Part shown: piece after piece, positions 9,478-18,157 of the stretch
Layout of the letters: the number at the start of each line of letters is the position of its first letter
Position numbering within the stretch: the stretch's first letter is position 1
Assembly: GCF_029871235.1 (NCBI RefSeq)
Contig: NZ_SSOM01000066.1
Span: 58,515 to 117,139 of the forward strand
From: Pseudomonas sp. BN411
GTDB lineage: Bacteria > Pseudomonadota > Gammaproteobacteria > Pseudomonadales > Pseudomonadaceae
Reading direction: 5' to 3'
DNA: 58,625 bases
Position numbers and translations under genes: made by a program
Notes under the pieces: generated by a model
Database searches by the model: none
What the model was told of the DNA's origin: nothing
The model's input: only the letters and a program-made list of their open reading frames with translations

Positions 9478-10911
9478 GTGTTCGAACGTTTCAGGCAGCG
9501 CTTCGCCGCCCTTGCCACCCGCGCCGAGTTCCATTCCCTGCGCGTCGTCCGCCAGACCAGCGAGCAGGCCCTGCTGCGCCGGGGCGTCGCCGAGCCGCCG
9601 TCCCTCAGCCAGGACATGGGCGCAATGCTCAGCGTACGCCTGGCTGGCGTGGAGGCCTACGCGGCCACCGCCGACCTCAGCCAGGCCGGCCTGCAGCGGG
9701 CGCTGGACCAGGCCGAGACGCTGGCCCGGCAGATCGCCCGCTATGCCCTGGTCGACCAGAGCCGGCTGGAGCCGCCGCCTTTCAGCGCCCAGTACCGTTC
9801 GCCGGGGCTGGACCAGCCCTACCCCAGCCTTGCCGAGCGCTTCGAGTTGCTCGCCGAGGAGTCGGCGCACATTCCCGACGACCCACGCCTGGTCAACTGG
9901 AACCTCTATCTGGACGCCCAGCGCCATGAGCAGCTCTACCTCAACAGCGCCGGCGCCGAGCAATGGCAGGACCTGCGCTTCACCTATCCGGGCATCAGCG
10001 TCACCGCCTTCGACGGCAGCGACAGCCAGACCCGCAGCTTCGGCGGCTACGGCAGCGGCCAGCAGGGCGGCATGGAAGTCCTGCAGCGCCTGGGCTTTGC
10101 CGGAGCCGCAGCCAGGGTGGCGGACGAAGCCCTGCAATTGCTGCTGGCGCCCAATGCGCCCAGCGGCACCACCGACCTGCTGCTGATGCCGGACCAGATG
10201 ATGCTGCAGATCCACGAATCCATCGGCCATCCGCTGGAGCTGGACCGCATCCTCGGCGACGAACGCAACTACGCCGGCACCAGCTTCATCGGCCTGGAGG
10301 ACTTTGGCCGCTACCAGTACGGATCGACGCTGCTGAACATCAGCTTTGACCCCGGCGTGCCGGAAGAGTTGGCCAGCTACGACTTTGATGACGACGGCCA
10401 GCCGGCGCGCAAGGAAATGCTCATCAGCAACGGCCTGCTGCTGCGTCCCCTGGGCGGTGCGCTTTCCCAGCAGCGCAGCGGCCTGCCGGGCGTGGCCAAC
10501 AGCCGCGCCAGCAACTGGAACCGTGCCCCCATCGACCGCATGGCCAACCTCAACCTTGAGCCGGGCGACCAGAGCCTGGCCCAGCTCATCGCCGGCATCG
10601 AGCACGGCGTGCTGATGAGCACCAACCGGTCCTGGTCCATCGACGACGCCCGCAACAAGTTCCAGTTCGGTTGCGAATGGGGCCGGATCATTGAAAATGG
10701 CGAGCTCGGGGGCGTTGTGAAGAACCCCAACTACCGAGGCGTATCCGCCCACTTCTGGCGAAGCCTTGCTGCCGTAGGTGATGCCAGTACCTTCGAGGTG
10801 CACGGCACGCCCTACTGCGGCAAGGGTGAGCCCAATCAGGTGGTGCGTGTGGGCCACGCCTCGCCCGCATGCGTCTTCAGACAAGTGGAAGTCTTTGGAG
10901 GAGCCCAGTGA
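9478..10911 (+). CDS. TldD-like metalloprotease
   Basis: This 477-residue TldD/PmbA-family protein begins at GTG, preceded by AGGGAGAG. The motif HESIGH (HExxxH, residues 246-251), which binds the catalytic zinc in TldD, is intact, so this is the active partner. In E. coli, TldD and TldE form a heterodimeric peptidase that trims microcin B17 and CcdA. The next gene encodes a family member without the metal motif and overlaps it by one base (TGATG), as expected for a heterodimer pair. Canonical pseudomonad tldD and pmbA lie elsewhere on the chromosome, so this is probably a second pair; that part is inferred from the neighbourhood. Its substrate is unknown. Confidence 0.85.
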   Translation: MFERFRQRFAALATRAEFHSLRVVRQTSEQALLRRGVAEPPSLSQDMGAMLSVRLAGVEAYAATADLSQAGLQRALDQAETLARQIARYALVDQSRLEPPPFSAQYRSPGLDQPYPSLAERFELLAEESAHIPDDPRLVNWNLYLDAQRHEQLYLNSAGAEQWQDLRFTYPGISVTAFDGSDSQTRSFGGYGSGQQGGMEVLQRLGFAGAAARVADEALQLLLAPNAPSGTTDLLLMPDQMMLQIHESIGHPLELDRILGDERNYAGTSFIGLEDFGRYQYGSTLLNISFDPGVPEELASYDFDDDGQPARKEMLISNGLLLRPLGGALSQQRSGLPGVANSRASNWNRAPIDRMANLNLEPGDQSLAQLIAGIEHGVLMSTNRSWSIDDARNKFQFGCEWGRIIENGELGGVVKNPNYRGVSAHFWRSLAAVGDASTFEVHGTPYCGKGEPNQVVRVGHASPACVFRQVEVFGGAQ

Positions 10912-12239
10912 TGGCCGACGCAGAATCCCGCTTCACAGCCCTGGCCGAGAGCCTGCGCACCAACCTGCAGGCAGGTGAGGACTTCAGCCTCTGGTACAGC
11001 GCCGAGGAATCCGAATTCATCCGGTTCAACCGGGCCCAGGTGCGCCAGGCCGGTCATGTGATTCAGGCCATCGGACGTTTGCGCCTGATCCGCGACGACC
11101 GCAGCGCAGAAATCGCCATCACCCTGTCCGGCGACCTGGAAAGCGACCGCCAGCGCCTGGCCGAAGGTCTGGTGCAACTGCGCCTGGTGATCTGCCAGCT
11201 GCCGCCGGACCCGTACCTGCAAGTGGAACGCTCCGCCTGGCACCGCCGCACGGTGGACGACGCTGCCCTCCCCGACTGCACCAGCGTGCTGGCCGAGATC
11301 GACAAGGCGGCCAACGGCCTCGACCTCGTGGGCATCTACGCCGCAGGACCGCTGTACCGGGGCTTCGCCAACAGCTTCGGCGCCCTTGGCTGGCACGCGG
11401 CCCACTGCTTCAGCTTCGATTGGAGCCTGTTCCACGCCAACCACCAGGCGGTGAAGGCCGACTACGCCGGCGCGCGCTGGGACGCTGCCGATTTCGTCAG
11501 CCGCTTCACCAATGCCCGCCAGCAACTGGAACACCTGGGCAAGCCGGTGCGCCACCTGCAGCCCGGCGACTATCGTGCCTACCTGGCACCGGCCGCCCTG
11601 GACGAAGTGCTGGGCATGCTGTCCTGGACCGGCTTCTCGGCCCGCGCCCTGGCCAACAAGGAAAGCCCCCTGCAGCGCCTGCAGGACGGCAGCGCTTCTT
11701 TCAGTCCCCTGCTGAACCTGGACGAACAGGTGGCCGGCGCCCTCGCCCCGGCCTTCGGCCCCGAAGGCGCGCCGCGCAGCGACGTGGCCCTGGTGCGCGA
11801 CGGCAAGCTGGCCGGGCAACTGGTCTATCCCCGCAGTGCTCGCGAGTACGGCCTGGAAGCCAACTGTGCGGATGCCAATGAAGCCACCCAGTCGTTGGTG
11901 ATGGGCCCTGGCACCCTGCCGGCGGACAAGGCGCTGGAGCAACTGGACCACGGCCTCTATATCGGCAACCTCTGGTACCTGAACTGGTCCGACCTGCCCG
12001 CCGCGCGCATGACCGGCATGACCCGCTTCGCCACCTTCTGGGTGGAAGACGGCAAGATCCAGGCGCCGGTGGACACCATGCGCTTCGATGACAGCCTGTT
12101 CAGCCTGCTCGGCGACCAGCTGGAAGCCCTGACCCAGGAACGCCAGCTGCGGCTGTCCAGCAGCACCTACGGCGAACGCCAGACCTGGTCGGCGCTGCTG
12201 CCGGGGGCACTGGTCAGAAATTTGAAGCTGACCCTGTAA
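10911..12239 (+). CDS. TldE/PmbA-like partner protein
   Basis: This TldD/PmbA-family protein has about 442 residues and no HExxxH motif, like the non-catalytic TldE/PmbA half of the heterodimer. The start is ATG at 10911, which shares its A with the upstream TGA stop and has GGAGG at 10898-10902. An in-frame ATG further upstream lies inside the previous gene and is not needed. Segments such as PGDYRAYLAPAALDEVLGML and the C-terminal GTLPADKALEQLDHGLYIGN match the domain layout of the family. Translational coupling points to equal amounts of both subunits. The fold assignment is safe; the substrate is not known. Confidence 0.82.
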   Translation: MADAESRFTALAESLRTNLQAGEDFSLWYSAEESEFIRFNRAQVRQAGHVIQAIGRLRLIRDDRSAEIAITLSGDLESDRQRLAEGLVQLRLVICQLPPDPYLQVERSAWHRRTVDDAALPDCTSVLAEIDKAANGLDLVGIYAAGPLYRGFANSFGALGWHAAHCFSFDWSLFHANHQAVKADYAGARWDAADFVSRFTNARQQLEHLGKPVRHLQPGDYRAYLAPAALDEVLGMLSWTGFSARALANKESPLQRLQDGSASFSPLLNLDEQVAGALAPAFGPEGAPRSDVALVRDGKLAGQLVYPRSAREYGLEANCADANEATQSLVMGPGTLPADKALEQLDHGLYIGNLWYLNWSDLPAARMTGMTRFATFWVEDGKIQAPVDTMRFDDSLFSLLGDQLEALTQERQLRLSSSTYGERQTWSALLPGALVRNLKLTL

Positions 12240-12246
12240 ATCAGTC

Positions 12247-12317
12247 CGTAGGATGGGTTGAGGTACGAAACCCATCGATCAACAGCATGGGTATCGCTCC
12301 GCTCCACCCATCCTACG
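12247..12317. repeat. GTAGGATGGGT-type extragenic palindrome
   Basis: The ends CGTAGGATGGGT and ACCCATCCTACG form long inverted arms around a short core. A 95-base relative lies at 39653-39747, and half-elements occur near 19461 and 48983. Confidence 0.75.
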
Positions 12318-12344
12318 CAGCTACAAATCTGCTGGCTCATAAAC

Positions 12345-12371
12345 AAAAAGGGAGGCCTCAGGCCTCCCTTC
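12345..12371. terminator. Bidirectional rho-independent terminator
   Basis: GGGAGGCC-TCA-GGCCTCCC forms an 8-bp perfect stem flanked by AAAAA on the left and TT on the right. Read on the minus strand it ends in TTTTTG, a good terminator for tpx. On the plus strand it closes the TldD/TldE operon less strongly. Confidence 0.85.
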
Positions 12372-12387
12372 TTCATTCCCGCATCCC

Positions 12388-12885
12388 TTACAGGACGGCG
12401 ATGGCAGCCGCGTAGTTCGGCTCGTCGGCGATCTCGCCAACCAGCTCGCTGTGCAGGACTTTGTCGTTCTCATCCAGCACCACGACGGCACGGGCGGCAA
12501 CGCCGACCAGCGGGCCGTTGGCGATGGCAACGCCGTAGTCCTTGAGGAAGTTGGCGCCGCGCATGGTGGACAGGTTCACCACGTTCTCCAGGCCTTCAGC
12601 ACCGCAGAAGCGCTTCTGGGCGAACGGCAGGTCGGCGGAGATGCACAGCACCACAGTGTTCGGCAGCTTGCTGGCTTCGACGTTGAACTTGCGCACGGAA
12701 GTGGCGCAGGTCGGGGTGTCGATGCTCGGGAAGATGTTCAGCACCTTGCGCTTGCCGCTCAGGCTGGCCAGGGTCACGTCGGCCAGGTCGCCGCCGACCA
12801 GGCTGAATGCCGGGGCCTGCTGGCCTTTCTGCGGCAGCTGGCCATCGACGTTGATCGGGTTGCCCTTCAGGGTTACTTGAGCCAT
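12388..12885 (-). CDS. tpx: Thiol peroxidase, atypical 2-Cys peroxiredoxin
   Basis: Tpx reduces hydrogen peroxide and alkyl hydroperoxides with thioredoxin as electron donor, here probably in the cytoplasm since no signal peptide is seen. The 165-residue length is normal. The peroxidatic Cys60 sits in [12 protein letters not shown], and the resolving Cys94 is in KRFCGAEG, equivalent to Cys61/Cys95 of E. coli Tpx. A third Cys lies at 81. The gene is monocistronic, with a terminator just downstream and its own upstream region. Confidence 0.96.
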   Translation of the reverse strand: MAQVTLKGNPINVDGQLPQKGQQAPAFSLVGGDLADVTLASLSGKRKVLNIFPSIDTPTCATSVRKFNVEASKLPNTVVLCISADLPFAQKRFCGAEGLENVVNLSTMRGANFLKDYGVAIANGPLVGVAARAVVVLDENDKVLHSELVGEIADEPNYAAAIAVL

Positions 12886-12954
12886 TGCAATAGTCCTTGT
12901 TTGAGGTGGTGTTGTAGGAAAACGCTGAGTTAACCACGAGCCAGAAGGATTGTC

Positions 12955-12970
12955 CTGACTTTCGAGTCAG
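12955..12970 (-). terminator. TTCG/CGAA hairpin between lspA and tpx
   Basis: CTGACT-TTCG-AGTCAG is a perfect 6-bp hairpin just past the lspA stop. It has no T tract on the minus strand, so it may be a weak or factor-assisted stop, or an operator for tpx. Confidence 0.3.
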
Positions 12971-13000
12971 CCAGCGTCGGAAATCCGTCTGGATGCTAGC

Positions 13001-13489
13001 TCATTCGGGCGTTTCCTTGCTCTTCAAGGACCCCAGGACCACCATCACGGCGCCGACATTGATCGCGACATCGGCAATGTTGAAATTGGGAAAGCCTCGC
13101 CCCTGCCAATGGAGCAGAACGAAATCGATGACATGCCCGAAGGCGACTCGATCTATCAGATTGCCGGCAGCGCCGCCAAGCACCAGGGCCAGGCCGAGCA
13201 CATGGACAAAGCGGTCATTGGACTGCCGGATGATCCACACCAGGATTGCCACGATGACGCCCAAGGCGATGGCGGCGAACAGGATGCGCTGCCAGCCACC
13301 TGCATCACCAAGCATTCCAAAGGCTGCACCTGTGTTGTAGGAGAGCTGCAGATCGAAGAAAGGAAGAACAGCTACCGCGCGACCGAACTCCAATGACGCA
13401 TCGGCCATGTACTTCGTCAACTGATCGACGACGATCACGATCAGGGAAACCAACAGAAAACCCGACTTCGACCACACCCTGGAATCCAA
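13001..13489 (-). CDS. lspA: Lipoprotein signal peptidase (signal peptidase II)
   Basis: LspA cleaves the signal peptide of diacylated prolipoproteins in the inner membrane. The 162-residue protein has four hydrophobic segments. Conserved blocks are VDQLTKY (22-28), YNTGAAFGML (51-60), GNLIDR (109-114), the catalytic Asp in VIDF (about 122) and the second in NIADVAIN (Asp140). Housekeeping lspA in Pseudomonas normally sits in the ileS-lspA-fkpB-ispH operon. Here it is alone, so it is probably an additional copy; this is inferred from context. The start ATG at 13489 is the first good one. No close ribosome-binding site stands out. Confidence 0.9.
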   Translation of the reverse strand: MDSRVWSKSGFLLVSLIVIVVDQLTKYMADASLEFGRAVAVLPFFDLQLSYNTGAAFGMLGDAGGWQRILFAAIALGVIVAILVWIIRQSNDRFVHVLGLALVLGGAAGNLIDRVAFGHVIDFVLLHWQGRGFPNFNIADVAINVGAVMVVLGSLKSKETPE

Positions 13490-13780
13490 CTTGACATCTC
13501 CCTTCTCGCCCCGCTCCAGCAGGGCCTTTCCAAAAAATGAATCCTTCCTCAGCGCCTATCCGCCGGCAACCACGTAGAGCGCGAAACCGAGCCTGCGGGG
13601 CACTCAATCGCTGGCGTACACGGCGCTTCTCACCCGACTGACAAGCAGTCCTGCAGGTGCGAAATCCGCATCTGGGACGTCCGGTTCGACTGCATGAAAT
13701 CGAGGCTACTCAGCGACCTGCTGCGATTATCAAGACGCAAAGACCGATAACAACTGGTCGTGGTCTCCCCCCTTCCTCTT
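13490..13780. other. Intergenic region without recognised gene
   Basis: I see no credible coding frame, tRNA or strong hairpin here. A palindrome AAACAC-GG-GTGTTT at 13783-13796 overlaps the end of the upstream gene and might act as a weak stop signal. The promoter of lspA must lie in this stretch. Confidence 0.4.
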
Positions 13781-14278
13781 TCAAACACGGGTGTTTGGGG
13801 TGCCGCGAGCGTTCTTCTTCTCCAGGATCATCGAGGCTTCGTTGTAGGCCTTCTGGAAAGCGTCGCTACCGACCCAGTTCACTGCCGTGTCTTCGTCTTC
13901 ATCGTGGAAGATCCCGCGGTAGACAATCAGCAGCCCCATCATGAAGTCGATCGCCGACTCTTGCGATTCCTCCGCGACCACCAGCTCCAATACCGGGTAT
14001 TGCAGGAATACCAAACACATCGCCAGTAGGCTGATGCCTTCGCCGACCTTCATCGCTTGGAACAGGTCATCAAAGTGTGCCGGGTCGAAACCGTGCTCTT
14101 CGATGTCTTTGAAATCGAAGGTGCTCAGGTCGATTTCGACATCATCGAATGGCTCGTTGACCAGCGGATTGGCTAGCAGCGGATGTACGACATTGGCCTT
14201 GGCTTTGCCCGAGCGGTTCTGTTTGGCCTTCGCTTTGGCACGCTGGGCACGTTTTTGCTGTTTATTTGGGGAAGCCAT
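13781..14278 (-). CDS. Hypothetical acidic protein with basic N-terminal tail
   Basis: I do not recognise a family with a known function. The protein has about 165 residues. It starts with a Lys/Arg/Ala-rich tail (MASPNKQQKRAQRAKAKAKQ) suggestive of nucleic-acid or ribosome contact. An acidic, mostly helical body follows, containing FDDVEIDLSTFDFKDIEEHG and ESAIDFMMGLLIVY. AAGGAACTCGCCTCG before the ATG at 14278 gives a good ribosome-binding site, so this start is preferred over in-frame ATGs at 14308 and 14314. No signal peptide or membrane helix is certain. Confidence 0.7.
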   Translation of the reverse strand: MASPNKQQKRAQRAKAKAKQNRSGKAKANVVHPLLANPLVNEPFDDVEIDLSTFDFKDIEEHGFDPAHFDDLFQAMKVGEGISLLAMCLVFLQYPVLELVVAEESQESAIDFMMGLLIVYRGIFHDEDEDTAVNWVGSDAFQKAYNEASMILEKKNARGTPNTRV

Positions 14279-14524
14279 CGAGGCGAGTTCCTTGTTCGAT
14301 GCAGCCATGTTCATGGCCCAGGGTAATCAGGCACGAATTGTATTCAGTCTTGGCCAGGTTCGTGAGCCAAGGGGGAGATTTTTCACGCTCTGCGCGTTTG
14401 CTTTCGACCACCAGTAGTCATTGAGCGTTGTTTCTGGCCGTTTTCTAAACTGGCATTGATGCGGATGTACTGCCTTCACCGGCGTCCGTTGATTACCTGC
14501 CAAGCGTCCAAACGGAGGCAAACG

Positions 14525-15178
14525 ATGACACGGGTTCGCGTTGAGGGCTTCACCATTTCGCTCGACGGATACGGAGCAGGCCCGGAGCAAAGCATCGACA
14601 ATCCGCTCGGCGTTGGCGGGACAGAGCTGCACCAATGGCTGGTCCCAACACGCACATTCCAGCGGGCGTTGTTCGGCAAGGACGACGGTACGACCGGAGT
14701 TGACGATGATTTCGCCGCCCGTGGCTTTCAAAATGTCGGGGCCTGGATTCTTGGGAGAAACATGTTCGGACCCATTCGTGGGAATTGGCCGGACACCAAC
14801 TGGAAAGGCTGGTGGGGAGATAATCCGCCGTATCACGTTCCAGCCTTCATCTTGACCCACCATGCTCGTCCCCCTATCGAGATGGAAGGCGGCACGACGT
14901 TCCACTTCATAACAGGGGGCATTCGTGAGGCGCTCGACCGGGCGCGCGAGGCCGCTGCCGGAATGGACGTACGGATCGGCGGTGGGCCGGACACCATCCG
15001 GCAGTACCTTCGGGAAGGCCTCATTGATGAACTGCACATTGCGATCGCGCCGGTCCTCCTCGGCCGGGGAGAAGCGCTGTTCGAAGGCGTTGACTTGCGG
15101 GCCCTGGGATACGAATGCGTAGCCTCGGAGAAGGCCACGCATGTCGTCCTTCGGCGCCAAGGGGACACGGACGCCTAA
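14525..15178 (+). CDS. RibD C-terminal/dihydrofolate reductase-fold protein
   Basis: This 217-residue protein belongs to the RibD_C/DHFR-like superfamily of NAD(P)H-binding reductases. The N-terminal TISLDGYGAG is the usual first strand and loop. The nucleotide-binding segment appears as VRIGGGPDTIRQYLREGLID, followed by ELHIAIAPVLLGRGEALF, the most conserved stretch of the family. GGAGG at 14514-14518 is well placed for ATG at 14525; an earlier in-frame ATG at 14456 lacks such support. Members are often annotated as dihydrofolate reductase, but true folate activity is unproven. The gene stands alone. Confidence 0.85.
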   Translation: MTRVRVEGFTISLDGYGAGPEQSIDNPLGVGGTELHQWLVPTRTFQRALFGKDDGTTGVDDDFAARGFQNVGAWILGRNMFGPIRGNWPDTNWKGWWGDNPPYHVPAFILTHHARPPIEMEGGTTFHFITGGIREALDRAREAAAGMDVRIGGGPDTIRQYLREGLIDELHIAIAPVLLGRGEALFEGVDLRALGYECVASEKATHVVLRRQGDTDA

Positions 15179-15465
15179 CCACTCGCTGAAGATCGACATC
15201 CCCGGTAATCGTGAGCGTCCAGCCACGTCACCTTCCGCGCCCCAGCATTCAGGGCGATGGTGTCCGCGTATTTCCAAGCGGACGCGGTCGTCCTTGACGT
15301 CGCGCCCTTCCCCGCTGGCGGTAAAACGAATACCGGAGATCGCTCGGCTAAGCTCAGGTGAACTGGGTCTGCTTCGAACGCATCGCGCAGATCAGTTGTG
15401 GGTTGCCCGTGATGTCCCTGTAACGGGCGCGTGGCAACCTCCCAACCATTCCAGATGCTTGTCGG

Positions 15466-16122
15466 ATGGTGGTCGTCTTGCGCAGCCTGCAATCGCTCGA
15501 AGCATTCTTCCGGAAGGTCGCGGCCTGGCCCATTTCCTTTCCGCGAACGCTCTGGCGAGTGCTGCGCAACCCCATCGCCGTTTCGCTCTATACCCGGCAA
15601 CAACTCGCGCAGCAGCCTGATCGGCGCTTCAGCGGCATGCTCAGCCCACCGCTGATGCTGATCCTTTCCATCGTCCTCGCCCATCTCCTCGGCTTTGCCA
15701 TAGCGGATCGACCTTCGCCATGGATCTCCGGCGAGTGGCTGACGCTGCTGGTGCTCAGCCTCAGCTACGGCCTGTACGCGCTGATGCCCGCCATGGCCAT
15801 GCTGCGGGTGCGGCGCGTCCGCGTCAGCCCCACGACCCTGCGTGAACCCTTCTACATCCAGTGCTACCTGGCCTCCCCTCTGTCCATCCTGCTGATCGCG
15901 GCCAACCTGCTGGCAGGTATCCAGGTAGTGCTGGCGATGGTTCTGACGATCCTCGCTTGCATCTGGTACGTGTTCTCGCAGATCGCCCTGCTGCGACGGT
16001 TGCTCTACTTGCCGCTGCTACCGGCCACCTTCATCGCCATTTCCAGGTTCATAGTCGCCACCCTGATCATCCTGGCCCTGATGGATCTGCTGCGGTCCAC
16101 ATCCCTTGCGCATATCGGTTAA
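15466..16122 (+). CDS. Hypothetical multi-pass membrane protein
   Basis: I do not recognise a precise family. The 218-residue protein has a basic, amphipathic N-terminal part (to about residue 55) followed by hydrophobic segments near 58-80, 90-110, 137-185 and 190-210. This suggests about five inner-membrane helices and resembles Yip1-like or permease-like small membrane proteins. The start is uncertain: ATG at 15466 gives MVVVLRSLQSLEAFF, which reads naturally, but no strong ribosome-binding site is seen. The preceding 287 bases (15179-15465) show no convincing gene. Confidence 0.6.
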   Translation: MVVVLRSLQSLEAFFRKVAAWPISFPRTLWRVLRNPIAVSLYTRQQLAQQPDRRFSGMLSPPLMLILSIVLAHLLGFAIADRPSPWISGEWLTLLVLSLSYGLYALMPAMAMLRVRRVRVSPTTLREPFYIQCYLASPLSILLIAANLLAGIQVVLAMVLTILACIWYVFSQIALLRRLLYLPLLPATFIAISRFIVATLIILALMDLLRSTSLAHIG

Positions 16123-16360
16123 CCAACAGCAGTCCAGATCTCGGTGCACAAGCGAGTTCCTGATGATGGCTTGCCGGGGATATGGGCGACTTGCGCCGCC
16201 CCCATCGAATCAGCCAGTAGCCAATGCGCTGGCCTTATAAGCCCCCCTTGTTGGCCGCCAATACCCTCAGGCGCGGACAGCGCCTGCCTTAGTGTTTCCC
16301 TCTGCCTGTCACAACAAGAACCCGTGCCCCACTGGCGGCACGGCACAAGAGAGGAACGCC

Positions 16361-16732
16361 ATGCAGAAACCCAGATCGAGGCCGCTCCGCATCGCTGCCT
16401 TGCTGGCCCTGGCCGGATTGCTCGCCGGCTGCGGTGAAGCCCCCGAATCCGCCACGCCACGCACCGCTACAACGCTGACGCCCGCTGACAAGGAGCTGGC
16501 GCAGGTCTACGACAACAGCTGCAAGATGTGCCACGCCAACCCGGCCTCCGGGGCACCGCAGACCGGTGATGTGGCGGCCTGGAGCCCACGCGTCGCCCAG
16601 GGGGTGGACAGCCTGCTGGATCACAGCATCAACGGCTACAACGGCATGCCGCCAATGGGCATGTGCATGCAGTGCTCGGAAGAGGAGTTCCTGGCGCTGA
16701 TTTCCTTCATGTCCGGTCAGCCCGTCCACTAA
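16361..16732 (+). CDS. Cytochrome c5-like lipoprotein
   Basis: This small c-type cytochrome (123 residues) is probably anchored by lipid to the periplasmic face of a membrane. The lipobox LAGC has its Cys at residue 24. The haem motif CKMCH spans residues 54-58. NGMPPMGMC near residues 95-102 supplies the Met ligand and the extra Cys pair (CMQCS) characteristic of the c5 (c-555) family. GAGGAACGCC precedes the ATG at 16361; an earlier in-frame ATG at 16292 would put the lipobox too far in. It lies 15 bases before the FAD oxidase and is a plausible electron acceptor for it. Confidence 0.85.
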   Translation: MQKPRSRPLRIAALLALAGLLAGCGEAPESATPRTATTLTPADKELAQVYDNSCKMCHANPASGAPQTGDVAAWSPRVAQGVDSLLDHSINGYNGMPPMGMCMQCSEEEFLALISFMSGQPVH

Positions 16733-16747
16733 GCACAAGGTCCCCCC

Positions 16748-18142
16748 ATGGCTATACACCTCACCAGACGTCAGCTGCTGCAGCGGGCCGGCGTCGCCGG
16801 CGCGTTCACGGCACTTTCCAGTACCCCGGTGATGGCGCAGCTGGTTCGCGCGCCACGCCTGATTCCCTGGCGCAACTGGTCCGGCGGGCAGAGCTGCCTG
16901 CCGCAGGCGCGAGTGGCACCGAAGAGCCTGGATGAATTGGTCCAGATCATCCGCCAGGCCGAGGGCAAGGTCCGCCCGGTGGGCTCGGCGCACTCCTTCA
17001 GCGCCCTGGTGCCCACCGACGGTACCCTGCTTTCGCTCAGCTACTTCAACGGCCTCCTCGCGCACGACGCGGCTACCCTGCAGGCCGAGTTCGCCGCCGG
17101 TACACCGATGTCGCTCATGGGCCCGGCGCTGAAGGAGATCGGCCAGGCACTGCGCAACATGGCCGACATCGATTACCAGACCCTGGCCGGGGCGATCTCC
17201 ACGTCGACTCACGGTACCGGCGTCGGCTTCGGCTCCTACTCATCCCATGTCACGGGCATGCAACTGGTGACCGCCAGCGGCGACGTGCTGGACTGCGACG
17301 CTCAGCGCAATCCCGAGGTCTTCAACGCCGCACGCGTATCCCTCGGCGCCCTCGGCGTGGCGACCCGGATACGCATGCAGAACCGCGAGGCCTATCGCCT
17401 GCGCGAGCGGCAATGGATCGCCAGCACCGAGGAACTGCTTGAAGACGTGGAGAAGAACACCCGCGAGAACCAGCACTGGGAAATGCTGGTGATCACCCAT
17501 TCCGACTACGCGCTGTCCATTGCCCTGAACGAGACCACCGACCCGGCGACGCCGCCGCTGGACCCGGCCGAGGAGGGCGGCAACGAATTCGTCAGCATCA
17601 TCGAGGGCCTCGACAAGTACGGCAGCGACTTTCCCGCCGCGCGCCGGGCGCTGCTCAACAGCCTGCGCCACATCGCAAGTTTCGATGACCGGGTCGGCGA
17701 GTCCTACGAGATCTACGCCAACGTGCGCAATGTGCGCTTCAACGAGATGGAGTACTCGGTCCCTGCCGAGCATGGCCCGGCCTGCCTGCGGGAGATTCTC
17801 AAGCTGATCCACGACAAGGACCTGCGCACCTGGTTCCCCATCGAGTACCGCTACGTGAAGGCTGACGACATCCCCCTGAGCATGTTCGAAGGACGCGACA
17901 GCTGCTCGATCTCCGTGCACCAGCACTACAGCATGGACCACCACAACTTCTTCGCCGCCATCGAGCCGATCTTCTGGAAGTACGCCGGCCGGCCGCACTG
18001 GGGCAAGTTGCACACGCTGAACGCACGCACCTTGCAACCGCTCTATCCGCGCTGGAAGGAGTTCACCGAGGTGCGCCGGGAGCTGGACCCCCACGGCAAG
18101 TTCCTCAATGCCCATCTGTCATCGATCCTGGGCGTGGCCTGA
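16748..18142 (+). CDS. Tat-exported FAD-dependent lactone-oxidase-like enzyme
   Basis: This 464-residue VAO-fold flavoprotein is related to D-arabinono-1,4-lactone and L-gulono-1,4-lactone oxidases. The N-terminus LTRRQLLQRAG followed by a hydrophobic stretch resembles a twin-arginine signal, though the motif is not perfect. The FAD domain shows VRPVGSAHSFSALVPTDG and GAISTSTHGTG. The C-terminal ALO domain ends with HWGKLHTL and a DPHGKFLN motif. It is flanked by a c5-like lipoprotein and a PLP enzyme at 15-base spacings, clearly an operon. Electrons may pass to the cytochrome rather than oxygen; this is inference. The sugar-lactone or alditol substrate is not predictable from sequence. Confidence 0.82.
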   Translation: MAIHLTRRQLLQRAGVAGAFTALSSTPVMAQLVRAPRLIPWRNWSGGQSCLPQARVAPKSLDELVQIIRQAEGKVRPVGSAHSFSALVPTDGTLLSLSYFNGLLAHDAATLQAEFAAGTPMSLMGPALKEIGQALRNMADIDYQTLAGAISTSTHGTGVGFGSYSSHVTGMQLVTASGDVLDCDAQRNPEVFNAARVSLGALGVATRIRMQNREAYRLRERQWIASTEELLEDVEKNTRENQHWEMLVITHSDYALSIALNETTDPATPPLDPAEEGGNEFVSIIEGLDKYGSDFPAARRALLNSLRHIASFDDRVGESYEIYANVRNVRFNEMEYSVPAEHGPACLREILKLIHDKDLRTWFPIEYRYVKADDIPLSMFEGRDSCSISVHQHYSMDHHNFFAAIEPIFWKYAGRPHWGKLHTLNARTLQPLYPRWKEFTEVRRELDPHGKFLNAHLSSILGVA

Positions 18143-18157
18143 CAACAAGGAGAACTC

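Noticed and set aside
13690-13700. tRNA T-arm like GGTTCGACTGC
   Set aside because: No matching acceptor, D or anticodon arms were found around it.
15179-15465. Possible gene remnant between the reductase-like gene and the membrane protein
   Set aside because: Short stretches look protein-like on both strands, but no frame has a start, a ribosome-binding site or a recognisable motif.
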